DNA of 64,000 nt, from the NCBI GenBank assembly GCA_964500205.1, contig CAZCNS010000006.1, positions 193,831-257,830 on the forward strand. The letters are read 5' to 3'. The notes beneath the pieces are model-generated. The model worked only from the letters and a program-made list of their open reading frames with translations, was not told where the DNA came from and searched no databases. This document shows, piece by piece, positions 51,950 through 61,360 of this stretch. The stretch is from UBA10329 sp964500205. GTDB taxonomy: Bacteria > Bacteroidota > Bacteroidia > UBA10329. Numbering within the stretch: the first letter of the stretch is position 1; every line of letters begins with the position of its first letter. Both the position numbers and the translations under genes were made by a program.

Positions 51950-52005
51950 GCCGTAAAATTAGGTCTGGAGCATTGTGCTACTTTCGCATCCTAACCTCTC
52001 AGAAC

Positions 52006-52875
52006 ATGAAACGACTTCTTGCCGCCCTCATTTTCCCTGCCTTGCTTATTGGTTGCGACAGCTCCGAGCGCGAACGCCTTGAAGCAGAAGTGCAGCGCCT
52101 CCAGAACGAGTCCTCGCAGAAAGATGCTGATATTGATGGTTTTATCTCCTCGCTCACCAACATTCAGGAGAACCTCGACAGCATTAAGACGCTCGAAGGC
52201 ATTGTAACTGCTAAAACCCTCGGTGAGGGTGGTTATAAATCTGCCGAGGAGGACATTCTCGATGACATGCGCACCATCTATGATCGCATGCGGAAGAACC
52301 GCGAGCAGATTGGAGCACTGGAGAAGCAGCTCAAGAGCAGTAGCATCGGCTCCGAGAAGTTGCAACAGCTCATTACCAAATTGAAAGCCGACATAGCCGA
52401 GAAGGATACTGAGATAGCCGTGCTTCGCGACAAGTTGGCCAAAGCAGATATTTACATCGATGAGCTGATGACAGGGATAGATCAGCTCGCCATGGAGGGT
52501 GAGCGGAAAGACGATGTTATCCGTGAGAAGGAGATGGTCATTTCCTCCAAGGAGCAAAAACTGCAGACAGCCTATTGGATCAAAGGCACGCGCAAGGAAT
52601 TGATGGACAAAGGTATCATCGACAGGCAAGGGGCTTTTCTCGGTATGGGCGGTGCGCGCAAAGTGGCTGATGATGTGCCCCATGAGGACCTCCTTCGTAT
52701 CAATATCTACGAGGCTACTGATTTCCCGATAGGATCCCGTAAGGCAGAGGTGGTGTCATCGCACCCATCGGATTCTTTCGAGATCATTGGTGACAAGAGT
52801 GCAGACCGCCTCGTGGTGAAGGACGCGGATGCGTTCTGGCGCAACTCCAAAGTGCTGGTGGTCGTGGTGAACTGA
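52006..52875 (+). CDS. Coiled-coil lipoprotein, conserved hypothetical
   Basis: 289 residues from ATG 52006, with lipobox signal MKRLLAALIFPALLIGC. A coiled coil fills residues 20-185 (repeated Glu/Lys/Gln heptads such as LEAEVQRLQNESS and REQIGALEKQLK). A C-terminal globular part (about 190-289) has KGTRKELMDKGIIDRQGAFLG and SHPSDSFEIIGDKSADRLVVKDADAFW. It resembles Bacteroidota lipoproteins of unknown role. The next gene starts 2 bases downstream, so the two are coupled. Its promoter TACTTTCG (near consensus) lies about 30 bases upstream. Confidence 0.8.
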   Translation: MKRLLAALIFPALLIGCDSSERERLEAEVQRLQNESSQKDADIDGFISSLTNIQENLDSIKTLEGIVTAKTLGEGGYKSAEEDILDDMRTIYDRMRKNREQIGALEKQLKSSSIGSEKLQQLITKLKADIAEKDTEIAVLRDKLAKADIYIDELMTGIDQLAMEGERKDDVIREKEMVISSKEQKLQTAYWIKGTRKELMDKGIIDRQGAFLGMGGARKVADDVPHEDLLRINIYEATDFPIGSRKAEVVSSHPSDSFEIIGDKSADRLVVKDADAFWRNSKVLVVVVN

Positions 52876-52877
52876 CC

Positions 52878-53315
52878 TTGGAGACTGCTGCTTTCATCCG
52901 CGAGATACTGCTTGGTGAGGTGCGCCTCATGCGCAATTCAGGGGCCGAGATGCAACTGCTCGCAGCTATGGCCCACGGCATAGAGGTGTGCGGTGCACTG
53001 CTCGATGATAGACCATTCAAAGCCAAAGGTTTGGGGCGTTCCCGTTTCACACTTGCGCTCAGGTCACTTTTTCCAAAGCCCTACACAGATGCGGGAAAGC
53101 ATGTTGATCTATACGGTCAGTTGCGAAGCCACATGAGCCATGCTATGCTGCCGGGTCAGTTGGTCAGGGTAGGAGAGGGGCGGCATCTCATGCAGGAAGG
53201 CAAGGCGATTCACATCAGTTTGAGAGACCTTTTTCATGATTACGAGGCAGCGTTAGAGCGTCTTCTGGCTATGGCAGAGCGCGGTGAGCTTCCACCAAAG
53301 CGTATCGCGGGCTGA
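52878..53315 (+). CDS. Conserved hypothetical protein
   Basis: 145 residues from TTG 52878, the only start in the space. It is a helical soluble protein (METAAFIREILLGEVRLMRNSGAEMQLLAAMAHGIEVCGALLDD, then KPYTDAGKHVDLYGQLRSHMSHAMLPG). The last part is a helix (DLFHDYEAALERLLAMAERGEL). I do not recognise the family. Its 2-base spacing from the lipoprotein suggests shared translation. Confidence 0.7.
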   Translation: METAAFIREILLGEVRLMRNSGAEMQLLAAMAHGIEVCGALLDDRPFKAKGLGRSRFTLALRSLFPKPYTDAGKHVDLYGQLRSHMSHAMLPGQLVRVGEGRHLMQEGKAIHISLRDLFHDYEAALERLLAMAERGELPPKRIAG

Positions 53316-53323
53316 AGAGGCGG

Positions 53324-53331
53324 TAAATTTG
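53324..53331 (+). promoter_or_regulatory. Promoter box of the M1 peptidase gene, possibly leaderless
   Basis: TAAATTTG with only 5 bases between it and ATG 53337. Confidence 0.6.
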
Positions 53332-53336
53332 CAGCC

Positions 53337-54995
53337 ATGCCAACCTCAGTTCTCAGGCAGCTCGGTCTGTTCGTTTTGTTGTTCGTAATCACGGGCGAAA
53401 GCTGGGCTCAAGAGTTCACGCTGGCCGACAGGCTGCGAGGTGAGCTTTCTCCGGCCCGCTCTTGTTTCGATGTGCATTTCTATGAGCTGGACATTGCCAT
53501 CGACCCTGATGCGCGCACTGTTTCTGGCAGCAATGCCATCCACTTCAAAGTGGTTGAGGCCACCGACAGCGTTCAGATAGACCTGTTCTCCGACCTGACT
53601 ATAGACAGCATTGTAAGCGATGGAAAGCCACTGAATTTCAGCCGACTGCACGATGCGGTCTTTGTTTTTTTCGGGAGAAAACTGAACAGAGATGACTACG
53701 CGGTCATCACCGTCCATTACCACGGTAAGCCCATTGAGGCCAAGAACGCGCCTTGGGACGGAGGCTTCGTGTGGAAGCAGGATGCGAACGGCAAACTCCA
53801 TGCGGGTGTGGCCTGCGAGGAATTAGGGGCAAGCTCGTGGTGGCCTATGAAGGATCACCTCTCAGACGAACCGGACAGCATGCTGATGCGCTACACCATT
53901 CCCAACGGCCTGATGTGCGTGGGCAATGGCCGACTCATGAGCCGCACACTGATGAAACACCACACCAAGTGGTCGTGGATGGTGCGCAACCCTATCAACA
54001 GCTACAATGTGACGTTCAACATCGGGGACTATGTGCATTTCTCTGACACACTCAATGGATTTGACGGCAGGCTCGACCTAAACTATTATGTTCTGCGGCA
54101 AAATGAACAGAAGGCCCGCGAGCATTTCCGTCAGGTGAAGCCCATGCTCCGCATCTTCGAAGAGGCATTCGGGCCTTATCCCTTCTATGAGGACAGCTAT
54201 GCACTGGTAGAGACGCCCTACGTGGGCATGGAGCACCAGAGTGCCATCGCTTATGGCAACCGCTACATGCCTGGCTACCTCGGACGATACCCCTCGAATA
54301 TGGATTTCGACTACATCATCATACACGAGACGGGGCATGAGTGGTGGGGCAATAGCGTAAGCATAAACGATATTGCCGACATGTGGGTGCATGAGAGCTT
54401 CTGTACGTACAGCGAGAGCGTATACGCAGAGGCCATCTATGGCCACGACAAGATGGTCGAGTATCTGATGAGCCAGAAGCCGCGCATCACCAATGCTTCT
54501 CCCATTCTCGGGGTGCAAGGTTTCAACAGCAAGGGCAATGGCACCGACATGTACTACAAGGGTGCATGGATGCTGCACTCCCTCCGGAGTCTGATGAACG
54601 ATGATGCGAAGTTCAAGTCCATGCTGCGGGCTATAGCCACAGAGTTCCGGCACAGCACTGTGGACGGAGACGACATCATCCGGTTCATCAACCGTTTCAC
54701 GGGCCTCGATCTTTCAGCATTCTTCGCGCAATACCTTGCCCACAAGGCCCCTCCTATTTTGGAGTATATGGTCAAGGGAAGGAAGATGAGTCTTCGATGG
54801 AAGGTCGATGAGCCTGATTTCTCAATGCCCGTAGAAATGATTGATGGAGATGGAAAGCACCACCGAATGGAATCGGTAACTACACGCTGGAAAATTTACG
54901 ACATGCGGAAACCACGTGCGGCCCAATTCAGGCACGACCGCTTCCTGTTCTCCGATCAGAAGGCGGTGAAAGTGCGCGATATGCCTAAATTCTGA
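53337..54995 (+). CDS. Secreted M1-family (aminopeptidase N-like) metallopeptidase
   Basis: 552 residues with signal peptide (RQLGLFVLLFVITGESWAQ). An N-terminal beta domain (CFDVHFYELDIAIDPDARTVSGSNAIHFK) is followed by the catalytic domain: ETPYVGMEHQSAIAYGN (a GxMEN-like loop, here GMEHQ) and zinc site HETGHEWWGN plus downstream Glu in WVHESFCTYSE. It ends about 300 residues short of full-size aminopeptidase N, as many Bacteroidota M1 proteins do. It probably cleaves peptides in the periplasm. Confidence 0.94.
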   Translation: MPTSVLRQLGLFVLLFVITGESWAQEFTLADRLRGELSPARSCFDVHFYELDIAIDPDARTVSGSNAIHFKVVEATDSVQIDLFSDLTIDSIVSDGKPLNFSRLHDAVFVFFGRKLNRDDYAVITVHYHGKPIEAKNAPWDGGFVWKQDANGKLHAGVACEELGASSWWPMKDHLSDEPDSMLMRYTIPNGLMCVGNGRLMSRTLMKHHTKWSWMVRNPINSYNVTFNIGDYVHFSDTLNGFDGRLDLNYYVLRQNEQKAREHFRQVKPMLRIFEEAFGPYPFYEDSYALVETPYVGMEHQSAIAYGNRYMPGYLGRYPSNMDFDYIIIHETGHEWWGNSVSINDIADMWVHESFCTYSESVYAEAIYGHDKMVEYLMSQKPRITNASPILGVQGFNSKGNGTDMYYKGAWMLHSLRSLMNDDAKFKSMLRAIATEFRHSTVDGDDIIRFINRFTGLDLSAFFAQYLAHKAPPILEYMVKGRKMSLRWKVDEPDFSMPVEMIDGDGKHHRMESVTTRWKIYDMRKPRAAQFRHDRFLFSDQKAVKVRDMPKF

Positions 54996-55025
54996 AAGTC
55001 AAACAGTGTTTCATTACTCATTGTA

Positions 55026-55706
55026 ATGCCGGTAAAAGAGAATTTCAACCGTTTCAGATCATTCTGGATTCAGGACGCGAGTTTCATGGCGCTTCTGGCA
55101 GTTATGATTTTCACGCTGTTCATTTTGCCCGTGCTCATGGAAGTCGGCTATGCTGACAGCTTCTTGATGAATACCATGTTGCTGATCATCTTCTTTGTCG
55201 GGATATGGTCTGCCTACACGCGGTTTACCTTAGTGATGAGTGCTATATTGTTTTCGGTGCATCTATTGCTAAGGTTATTCGATTCGGATGAGCGTTGGAT
55301 GCTCATGATTGAAGACGCGGTCACGGCAATGAACGTACTCGTGTTTATCGTTATTAATCTCCAACTTCTTTTCCGCGATAACAGGTTCAGTGTAGAGCGA
55401 GTGCTCGGTGCGGTAAATGTCTATCTGCTAATTGCTCTGTTGGGGGCAATACTTTATAACCTCATTGGGCTTCTTTTTGGGTCATCTTTAGAGGGTAATC
55501 TTTATATTTCAGGGGATGCAAGCGATTTTCCGCACTACATTTATTTCAGCCTTGTGAGTCTTACCACGGTGGGTTTCGGTGATATTTATCCAGCCAATCA
55601 TGCTGCTAAAATGCTTAGTGTGGGACTATCTTCGATGGGTATTCTTTATCCAGCAGTTGTAATCGCCAAGTTGGTATCCACGTATGAGGCAGGAGAGAAG
55701 GATTGA
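55026..55706 (+). CDS. Potassium channel family protein
   Basis: 226 residues with about five to six hydrophobic segments, followed by a pore loop carrying the selectivity filter TTVGFGDIYP (about 182-191) and a last helix (MLSVGLSSMGILYPAVVIAKLV). TVGFGD fits K+ channels of the two-pore-helix Ion_trans_2 type. There is no cytoplasmic RCK domain, so gating is unknown. Confidence 0.9.
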   Translation: MPVKENFNRFRSFWIQDASFMALLAVMIFTLFILPVLMEVGYADSFLMNTMLLIIFFVGIWSAYTRFTLVMSAILFSVHLLLRLFDSDERWMLMIEDAVTAMNVLVFIVINLQLLFRDNRFSVERVLGAVNVYLLIALLGAILYNLIGLLFGSSLEGNLYISGDASDFPHYIYFSLVSLTTVGFGDIYPANHAAKMLSVGLSSMGILYPAVVIAKLVSTYEAGEKD

Positions 55707-55771
55707 TATGTACTCGGTCGATCATTGTTTTCAGAAATTGCTTCTTTGTGGTTCAATCAGTCGAAAAGGAA

Positions 55772-56935
55772 ATGAGTGAATTGAAAGTAGGAGTCGTAGG
55801 AGCTGGATCCATGGGCAGCGGCATCGCGCAGGTGGCCGCACAGGCGGGGCACAGCGTATGGCTCAACGACAGCAGTGCCGATGCCCTCGAACGGGCCGCC
55901 AAGGGCCATGCCGCCATCTTCCGCAGGCTGGCCGAGAAGGGCCGGATCACCATGGACGAAGCAAATGCCTGCGCCAAGCGCATCACCTACACCCGCAAGG
56001 TGGATGACCTCAAGCCTTGCGGACTGGTCATCGAGGCCGTTATCGAGGACCTCGAGATCAAGCGCGGACTCTTTCAGGAACTGGAGATGATCTGCGCGGA
56101 CGATGCCATCCTCGCCACCAACACCTCATCGCTGCCCGTGGTGGCGATAGCGGGTGGGCTGCGACTGCCCGGCCGCTCGCTGGGACTGCATTTCTTCAAC
56201 CCCGCACCCCTCATGCCACTGGTCGAGGTGGTACCCTCCATGCTCACCGATGACGGCCTTGCCGGTGAAATGACCGAACTCATGCGCCATTGGGGCAAAG
56301 TGCCCGTGCTGGCGAAGGACACGCCCGGTTTCATCGTCAACCGAGTGGCACGGCCGTTCTATGGAGAGTCGCTGCGCATCTTGGAGGAAGGCATCGCGGA
56401 CGAGGCCACCATCGACCATGCCCTGACCGCCATCGGGGGTTTCCGCATGGGGCCGTTCGAGCTGATGGACCTCATCGGAAACGACATCAACTTCGCGGTC
56501 ACATCCTCGGTCTATGCCGCCTTCTTTCAGGATGCGCGCTATCGCCCCAGCGTCATCCAGCAGCGAAAGGTCGAGGCTGGGCTGCTGGGCCGTAAGTCAG
56601 GCCGTGGCTACTACGACCATGCCGAGGGTGCCGAACGCCCCGAACCATCAGGCACGGACGAGCTGCACAGCGACATTGTGGACCGTGTGCTGTGCAACCT
56701 CATCAACCACGCGGTGGATGCCGTGCACTATGGCGTGGCAACGCCCAAGGACATCGACCTTGCCATGACCAAGGGCGTTAACTATCCAAAAGGGCTGCTG
56801 GCTTGGGGCGATGAGATCGGTCTCGGTCATGTGCTTGCCACTATGGACGCGCTTTTTGATGAGTATCGCGAGGAACGCTACCGTGCCAGTGTGCTGCTAA
56901 GGCGCATGGTGCGTGACGGGAAACGGTTTTCCTGA
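55772..56935 (+). CDS. 3-hydroxyacyl-CoA dehydrogenase
   Basis: 387 residues from ATG 55772; the upstream frame overlapping the channel gene is not coding. The NAD fold has GVVGAGSMGSGIAQVAAQAGHSVWLND (5-31) and VIEAVIEDLEIKRGLFQELE. NTSSLPV and GLHFFNPAPLMPLVEVV contain the catalytic His. VNRVARPFYGESLRILEEG begins the helical 3HCDH domain, with a second partial copy after residue 300. It oxidises 3-hydroxyacyl-CoA in fatty acid or phenylacetate degradation. Confidence 0.95.
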   Translation: MSELKVGVVGAGSMGSGIAQVAAQAGHSVWLNDSSADALERAAKGHAAIFRRLAEKGRITMDEANACAKRITYTRKVDDLKPCGLVIEAVIEDLEIKRGLFQELEMICADDAILATNTSSLPVVAIAGGLRLPGRSLGLHFFNPAPLMPLVEVVPSMLTDDGLAGEMTELMRHWGKVPVLAKDTPGFIVNRVARPFYGESLRILEEGIADEATIDHALTAIGGFRMGPFELMDLIGNDINFAVTSSVYAAFFQDARYRPSVIQQRKVEAGLLGRKSGRGYYDHAEGAERPEPSGTDELHSDIVDRVLCNLINHAVDAVHYGVATPKDIDLAMTKGVNYPKGLLAWGDEIGLGHVLATMDALFDEYREERYRASVLLRRMVRDGKRFS

Positions 56936-57021
56936 GCCTTTCCGGGGTATGTGTCGGCCACAGACGGTACCAGTTTGAACTTTGACGACCGAACTTTGTC
57001 TGTGTATCAAAGCAATTGGTC

Positions 57022-57744
57022 ATGCTGTCGAACGTTAACTTGGAAGAAGAACTGCGCAGAAAGCGTGGCGATTTTGAAGCTGAGGCGCTGCTTGAAGAGG
57101 TTCGTGCCATCCTGAGCACCGCTGTGGAGGAGGAACAGCGCATCCTCCGCGACATCAACAATGGGAGCAGCTCCTTGGGAATCCCATCGCCCGATTTGTT
57201 GGAGGCAGACCGCATTTATCACATCGATAGCATCCGCGAGCTCTGCATCGAGTACCGTCTCCGTTTTCTGCCATCGGAGCAGTTCAAAGGCGAGATTCCA
57301 TTGGAAGCTCTTGCCCAGCTTAGAAGATTGGAACGCAGATCAGGGGAGGCGATCGGAGGTCATCATGTGGTAGCTCCTTCATCTCTCTTCAAGCTCGATG
57401 ACCCGCACACCGATCCCATGCTGTTTGTCCCGGTCACAGCCGACCACTGGTATCTGGTACACCGATGGGGAAACGACATGGCATGGTATCGCAAGTTGCT
57501 GTGCTACCCCGTTCGCGATGTGTATGCCTACATCCGCTCTATCGTGGTAGTGAGTGCCATCATCGCGGTTGCGGTGCCTGAGTCGTGGCTGCACGCGCCT
57601 TCTGACCTCGCGTCCAATGTGCTACGGTACTTCCTTTTCCTCTACAGCTTCATGGCGATGGCAGCCATGAGTGCGTTCCTTGGCTTCCAGTTTGCCAAGA
57701 ATTTCTCGGCCAATCTTTGGGACAGTCGCTATTTCCGGGTCTGA
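57022..57744 (+). CDS. Hypothetical protein with two C-terminal membrane helices
   Basis: 240 residues from ATG 57022 (TTG 57016 possible). A helical charged N-terminus (LEEELRRKRGDFEAEALLEEVRAIL) precedes a small alpha/beta domain (FLPSEQFKGEIPLEALAQLRRLER ... LFKLDDPHTDPMLFVPVTADHWYLVHRWG). Two hydrophobic helices follow at about 170-190 and 200-225. I do not recognise the family. It converges with trmH with 2 bases between. Confidence 0.72.
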   Translation: MLSNVNLEEELRRKRGDFEAEALLEEVRAILSTAVEEEQRILRDINNGSSSLGIPSPDLLEADRIYHIDSIRELCIEYRLRFLPSEQFKGEIPLEALAQLRRLERRSGEAIGGHHVVAPSSLFKLDDPHTDPMLFVPVTADHWYLVHRWGNDMAWYRKLLCYPVRDVYAYIRSIVVVSAIIAVAVPESWLHAPSDLASNVLRYFLFLYSFMAMAAMSAFLGFQFAKNFSANLWDSRYFRV

Positions 57745-57746
57745 GG

Positions 57747-58427
57747 TCAGCTGCCGAGCAGCCGTTTCTCTATGCCCTCCGAGTCTTTCACCACCTTACG
57801 CATCCATTCGAGCAGAAGGGTCTCTTTTTCTTCCTCAGAAAGTCGCCATTCAATTTCTGACTGCCACAGGCGATGAGTGAGGGTCTGTAGGCATATAGCT
57901 GCCGAAACCGAGATGTTGAGACTTTCGGTGAAACCCACCATTGGCACAGTTACGAGCATGTCGGCCATGCCGAATGCCGTGTCCGAAAGTCCGTGTTTCT
58001 CTGTACCCATCATCAGGGCGACAGGCTTATCGAGCGGCAGTTCATGCACCGGAATGGCGTCTGTTCGCGGTGAGGTTGCCACCAGCGTATAGCCATTGGA
58101 CCTCAAACTGTTGAGGCATCGCTCTGTGTTGACGTCCTCCTCGAAATACTTGTGGATATGCAACCATTTGGAAGCCCCGTGCACCACCTTGGGGTTGATG
58201 TCGTATGCGTGGTCGTTCTCTATTACATGCACCTCCTGAATGCCGAAGCAGTCGCACGAGCGCAGCACCGCACTTGCGTTCTGTGGTTGGTAGATGTCCT
58301 CCAGCACCATGGTTATATGTCGTGTGCGCCATTGTAGGCAACGCTCGAACACGGCCAGCTTATTGTCCGTGACATAAGGCGTCAACACCTCGATGACCCT
58401 TTGGCGATATCCTAACGATCCATTCAT
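57747..58427 (-). CDS. trmH: tRNA/rRNA 2'-O-methyltransferase, TrmH type
   Basis: 226 residues from ATG 58427 (M6 of the longer frame). SPOUT family motifs 1-3 are present: motif 1 QNASAVLRSCDCFGIQEVHV (about 48-68), motif 2 LMMGTEKHGLS and motif 3 VPMVGFTESLNISVSAAI with the knot. It probably methylates the ribose of G18 in tRNA. Downstream of HU on the same strand, separated from it by the HU terminator. Confidence 0.93.
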   Translation of the reverse strand: MNGSLGYRQRVIEVLTPYVTDNKLAVFERCLQWRTRHITMVLEDIYQPQNASAVLRSCDCFGIQEVHVIENDHAYDINPKVVHGASKWLHIHKYFEEDVNTERCLNSLRSNGYTLVATSPRTDAIPVHELPLDKPVALMMGTEKHGLSDTAFGMADMLVTVPMVGFTESLNISVSAAICLQTLTHRLWQSEIEWRLSEEEKETLLLEWMRKVVKDSEGIEKRLLGS

Positions 58428-58441
58428 TATATTGAAAAACA

Positions 58442-58473
58442 AAGCCCCGCTCCGGATGACCGGGGCGGGGCTT
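58442..58473 (-). terminator. Terminator after HU gene
   Basis: Perfect stem AAGCCCCGC / GCGGGGCTT, followed on the minus strand by ttgtttttc. Confidence 0.85.
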
Positions 58474-58498
58474 AAGCAAAAACCTTTAACCCTATGGA

Positions 58499-58771
58499 TT
58501 ATTTCACAGCGTCAGAAAGTTCGCTGCCAGCCTTGAAGCGGACAACCTTTTTGGCTGCGATGGTGATCTCTTTGCCGGTCTGTGGGTTACGGCCGGTGCG
58601 GGCAGCACGCTCAGACACGCTGAAAGAACCGAAACCTACGAGAGACACACGTCCACCTTTCTTAAGGGCGGCAGCGGTAGCACCTACGAAAGCATCAACA
58701 GCTTTCTTGGCATCGGCCTTAGACAGTCCAGCCTCAGCTGCGATTGCCTCAATCAATTCTGCTTTGTTCAT
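58499..58771 (-). CDS. HU-family DNA-binding protein
   Basis: 90 residues from ATG 58771. The HU/IHF fold starts MNKAELIEAIAAEAGLSKADAKKAVDAF. It has the arm region RTGRNPQTGKEI and C-terminal VVRFKAGSELSDAVK. It bends and compacts DNA as a dimer. A TAnnTTTG promoter and a strong terminator make a compact single-gene unit, as expected for an abundant protein. Confidence 0.97.
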   Translation of the reverse strand: MNKAELIEAIAAEAGLSKADAKKAVDAFVGATAAALKKGGRVSLVGFGSFSVSERAARTGRNPQTGKEITIAAKKVVRFKAGSELSDAVK

Positions 58772-58810
58772 GGTAATGTTTTTTAATGGGTTTGACAATG
58801 AATTGCTGGG

Positions 58811-58818
58811 CAAATATA
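58811..58818 (-). promoter_or_regulatory. Promoter box of HU gene
   Basis: TATATTTG on the minus strand, 39 bases before ATG 58771. Confidence 0.75.
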
Positions 58819-58954
58819 GATGGCTCCATATACGGGAAGCGGGTTTCGGGTGGTTTACCCTCGTTTTGTTGATAAAAGTGCCCTGTTGTTAATAACCATG
58901 CCTGAAAGCCCCGTCAAATGAGAGGTTTTTGTGAAAAATGGCTACGTGAAACCC

Positions 58955-59950
58955 TTAGTTTTCGATGATGATGCGAAGAGAGTCGGGGTACTGACCGTTC
59001 AGAAATTCATTCACCCCCATCCGTTTCTTACCTGGCAATTGCATTTCCAGCAATCGGACTGCACCATTCCCACACGAAACTTCGAGATAGGAGCGGCCAT
59101 CGGACGAAATGGTGCCAGCCGGATCTCCATGCCCATCGACCAATACTGTGCGGTAGATCTTCAGCTGATGAGGCTCCCCATTCCTCTCAACCATCGTGTA
59201 TGCTGCCGGGTATGGCGACATGCCTCTCACAAGGTCATGCACCCTTTTGGCGGGCGCGGCCCAGTCGATAAGGCAGTGCTCTTTGAAGATCTTCGGGGCT
59301 TCCTTGCGTTTGTCGCAGTCGGTCTGTGGAATGGCCTTCACGGTTCCGTCTGCTATCTGCCTCGCAGTCTCCACTACGAGTCTTGCCCCGATAGACATCA
59401 GACGGTCGTGAAGTTCACCGGCTGTTTCATCTGACCCAATCGGGGTCTTTTCCTGGAGAATGATGTTGCCCGTGTCGATCTGATGCTGCAAGAAGAAGGT
59501 GGTGACTCCGGTTTCCCTTTCCCCATTGATGATGGCGTGGTTGATGGGCGCAGCACCGCGGTAATGAGGTAGGAGGGAGGCATGCAGATTGAAAGTGCCT
59601 TTGGTCGGCATGGCCCACACAGCTTCGGGTAGCATTCTGAAGGCGACCACCACTTGAAGTGTGGCACGGAATGACCGTAATTCTTCAAGAAACACTTCGG
59701 ATTTCAGGTTCGTGGGCTGCAACACCGTGATGCCTTTGTACGCGGCATACTGCTTGACCGCTGAGGGCTGTAGCTTCATCCCGCGCCCTGCTGGTCGGTC
59801 GGGTGCTGTGACAACGGCCACAACGTTGCAGCCTGCATCCACCAGTGCAGCCAAGGAGGCCACAGCGAAATCGGGCGTTCCCATGAATACGATCCTTTCC
59901 TCCTGAAAAGGACTTGGGGCAAGGTACGAGAGACGAGAGTGCTCAGACAT
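58955..59950 (-). CDS. fmt: Methionyl-tRNA formyltransferase
   Basis: 331 residues from ATG 59950. The domain starts at RIVFMGTPDFAVASL; an in-frame ATG at 59884 follows a good AGGAGGAAAGG site but would cut the first strand, so the longer start is kept. The catalytic motif NLHASLLPHYRGAAPINHAI (Asn/His), DETAGELHDRL and C-terminal KIYRTVLV are seen. It formylates initiator Met-tRNA with 10-formyl-THF. Confidence 0.95.
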   Translation of the reverse strand: MSEHSRLSYLAPSPFQEERIVFMGTPDFAVASLAALVDAGCNVVAVVTAPDRPAGRGMKLQPSAVKQYAAYKGITVLQPTNLKSEVFLEELRSFRATLQVVVAFRMLPEAVWAMPTKGTFNLHASLLPHYRGAAPINHAIINGERETGVTTFFLQHQIDTGNIILQEKTPIGSDETAGELHDRLMSIGARLVVETARQIADGTVKAIPQTDCDKRKEAPKIFKEHCLIDWAAPAKRVHDLVRGMSPYPAAYTMVERNGEPHQLKIYRTVLVDGHGDPAGTISSDGRSYLEVSCGNGAVRLLEMQLPGKKRMGVNEFLNGQYPDSLRIIIEN

Positions 59951-59959
59951 TTGACATCA

Positions 59960-61291
59960 TCATTCTACAACTACCAGTTTCTTCCAGCGTCCGCTCCAAA
60001 GGTATAGGGCTGCCAGAATCCCAATGCTGGTGAAATAAACCATCTCGGCCGACCATACCATATATAATGGCCATTGCCATAAATGAACTGTTGCCCAAGT
60101 GAAGGTGAAGTAGAACAGCAGTGTGGTCACTTCGATGATGAGCGCGGTTTTGGTGGCCCCGGTACCAGAGACCGATGCCAGCAGCGTCATCGCCACTGCG
60201 AAAAACAGTATGCACACCGAGAGCATGTGGATAACAGGCACAGAACCGTCCACGAGTCCTGGATCATCGGTGAAGATGCGCAGTAGGAATCTCGGCTCGA
60301 TGAGATTGATGAGCAGCGTGGCGATAGAACAGCTGAGGCTCAAGATGAGTATTCGCCTGATGAGCATCCAAAGCTCACCGTGAAGTCCCTGACCGAGCAG
60401 GTTGCTCACAAGCGTCTGCGTGGCCTGGGAGATTCCGATGAGCGGGATCATCAACACTGAATAGACGCTGCGTGAGACGTTGGAGATGGCCAGTTGCCGC
60501 TCTCCCATGCCCTCGATAACGGTGAAGAACATGAGCCATGAGCACAGTGCGACCACATGCTGCAACATCACAGGGATGCCCAGATCGAGGATGGCTGTGA
60601 TGGATGCCTTCTGTGGTATCGGGAACCGGAAGCAGTTGAACTCACGGCCCATCTTTCTCCATTTCACCCAAATGACAATGAATATGAGGCTCGAAAGCTC
60701 CGCCAGCACCGAGGCCCAGGCCGCGCCCTCCAGTTCCATCCTCGGAAAGCCCCATTTGCCGAAAACGAGCAGATAGTTGAACAGCACATTGACCAATGCC
60801 ATCATTGCACTGGCGTAGGAAATGGCCTTGGTGTCGCTGATTCCCGTCAGGAATGAACGGTACGCGAGGAACAGGAACGAAGGCAGGAAGCCTATGACGC
60901 GGACGTCCAAATAGAGGATGAGGCCCTCGCGAATGGCATCGCTGGTGATGACCTGCGCCAGCACTATCGGGGTGACCAGCGCGTGGAGCGCCCACAGCAG
61001 CCCGACCATTGCAAGCATGATATAGAGCAGGTGGTCGAACACCGGACCTATACGGTCTTGATTGCCTTCGCCATCGAGCCGCGCCATGATGATCTGCGCC
61101 CCGATGCCCAATCCCACTGCCGCCATCAGAAAGATGAGATAGTAGATGCCACCGAGGCCCACTGCCCCCAGCGCCACCTCGCTGACACGGCCAAGGAAGG
61201 CCGCATCGGTCACGTTGATGATGGTGAAGGCCACACCACTTAAAATGAGCGGATAACTCACCTGCCAGATGTTGCGGTAAGAAGCAGTCAT
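59960..61291 (-). CDS. MATE family efflux transporter
   Basis: 443 residues with twelve hydrophobic segments in two halves. Marks are QVSYPLILSGVAFTIINVTDAAFLGRVSEVALGAVGLGG near the start, and VMLQHVVALCSWLMFFTVIEGMGERQLAISNVSRSVYSVLMIPLIGISQATQTLVSNLLGQG at the start of the second half. It exports drugs or metabolites in exchange for Na+ or H+. A Wzx-type polysaccharide flippase role is less likely because no assembly genes adjoin it. Confidence 0.93.
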   Translation of the reverse strand: MTASYRNIWQVSYPLILSGVAFTIINVTDAAFLGRVSEVALGAVGLGGIYYLIFLMAAVGLGIGAQIIMARLDGEGNQDRIGPVFDHLLYIMLAMVGLLWALHALVTPIVLAQVITSDAIREGLILYLDVRVIGFLPSFLFLAYRSFLTGISDTKAISYASAMMALVNVLFNYLLVFGKWGFPRMELEGAAWASVLAELSSLIFIVIWVKWRKMGREFNCFRFPIPQKASITAILDLGIPVMLQHVVALCSWLMFFTVIEGMGERQLAISNVSRSVYSVLMIPLIGISQATQTLVSNLLGQGLHGELWMLIRRILILSLSCSIATLLINLIEPRFLLRIFTDDPGLVDGSVPVIHMLSVCILFFAVAMTLLASVSGTGATKTALIIEVTTLLFYFTFTWATVHLWQWPLYMVWSAEMVYFTSIGILAALYLWSGRWKKLVVVE

Positions 61292-61296
61292 CTGTT

Positions 61297-61324
61297 AAAT
61301 CAGAAGTCTGAAGTCAGAAAGTGG
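61297..61324. repeat. Degenerate heptamer repeat (consensus aagtcag)
   Basis: Four 7-base units just upstream of the MATE gene start. Confidence 0.65.
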
Positions 61325-61360
61325 AAAGACCCGATGTACAGGTTTTGCGGGCCATGCGCG

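Noticed and set aside
59960..61291. Polysaccharide flippase (Wzx)
   Set aside because: The N-terminal and mid-protein patterns fit MATE efflux proteins and no glycan genes are adjacent.
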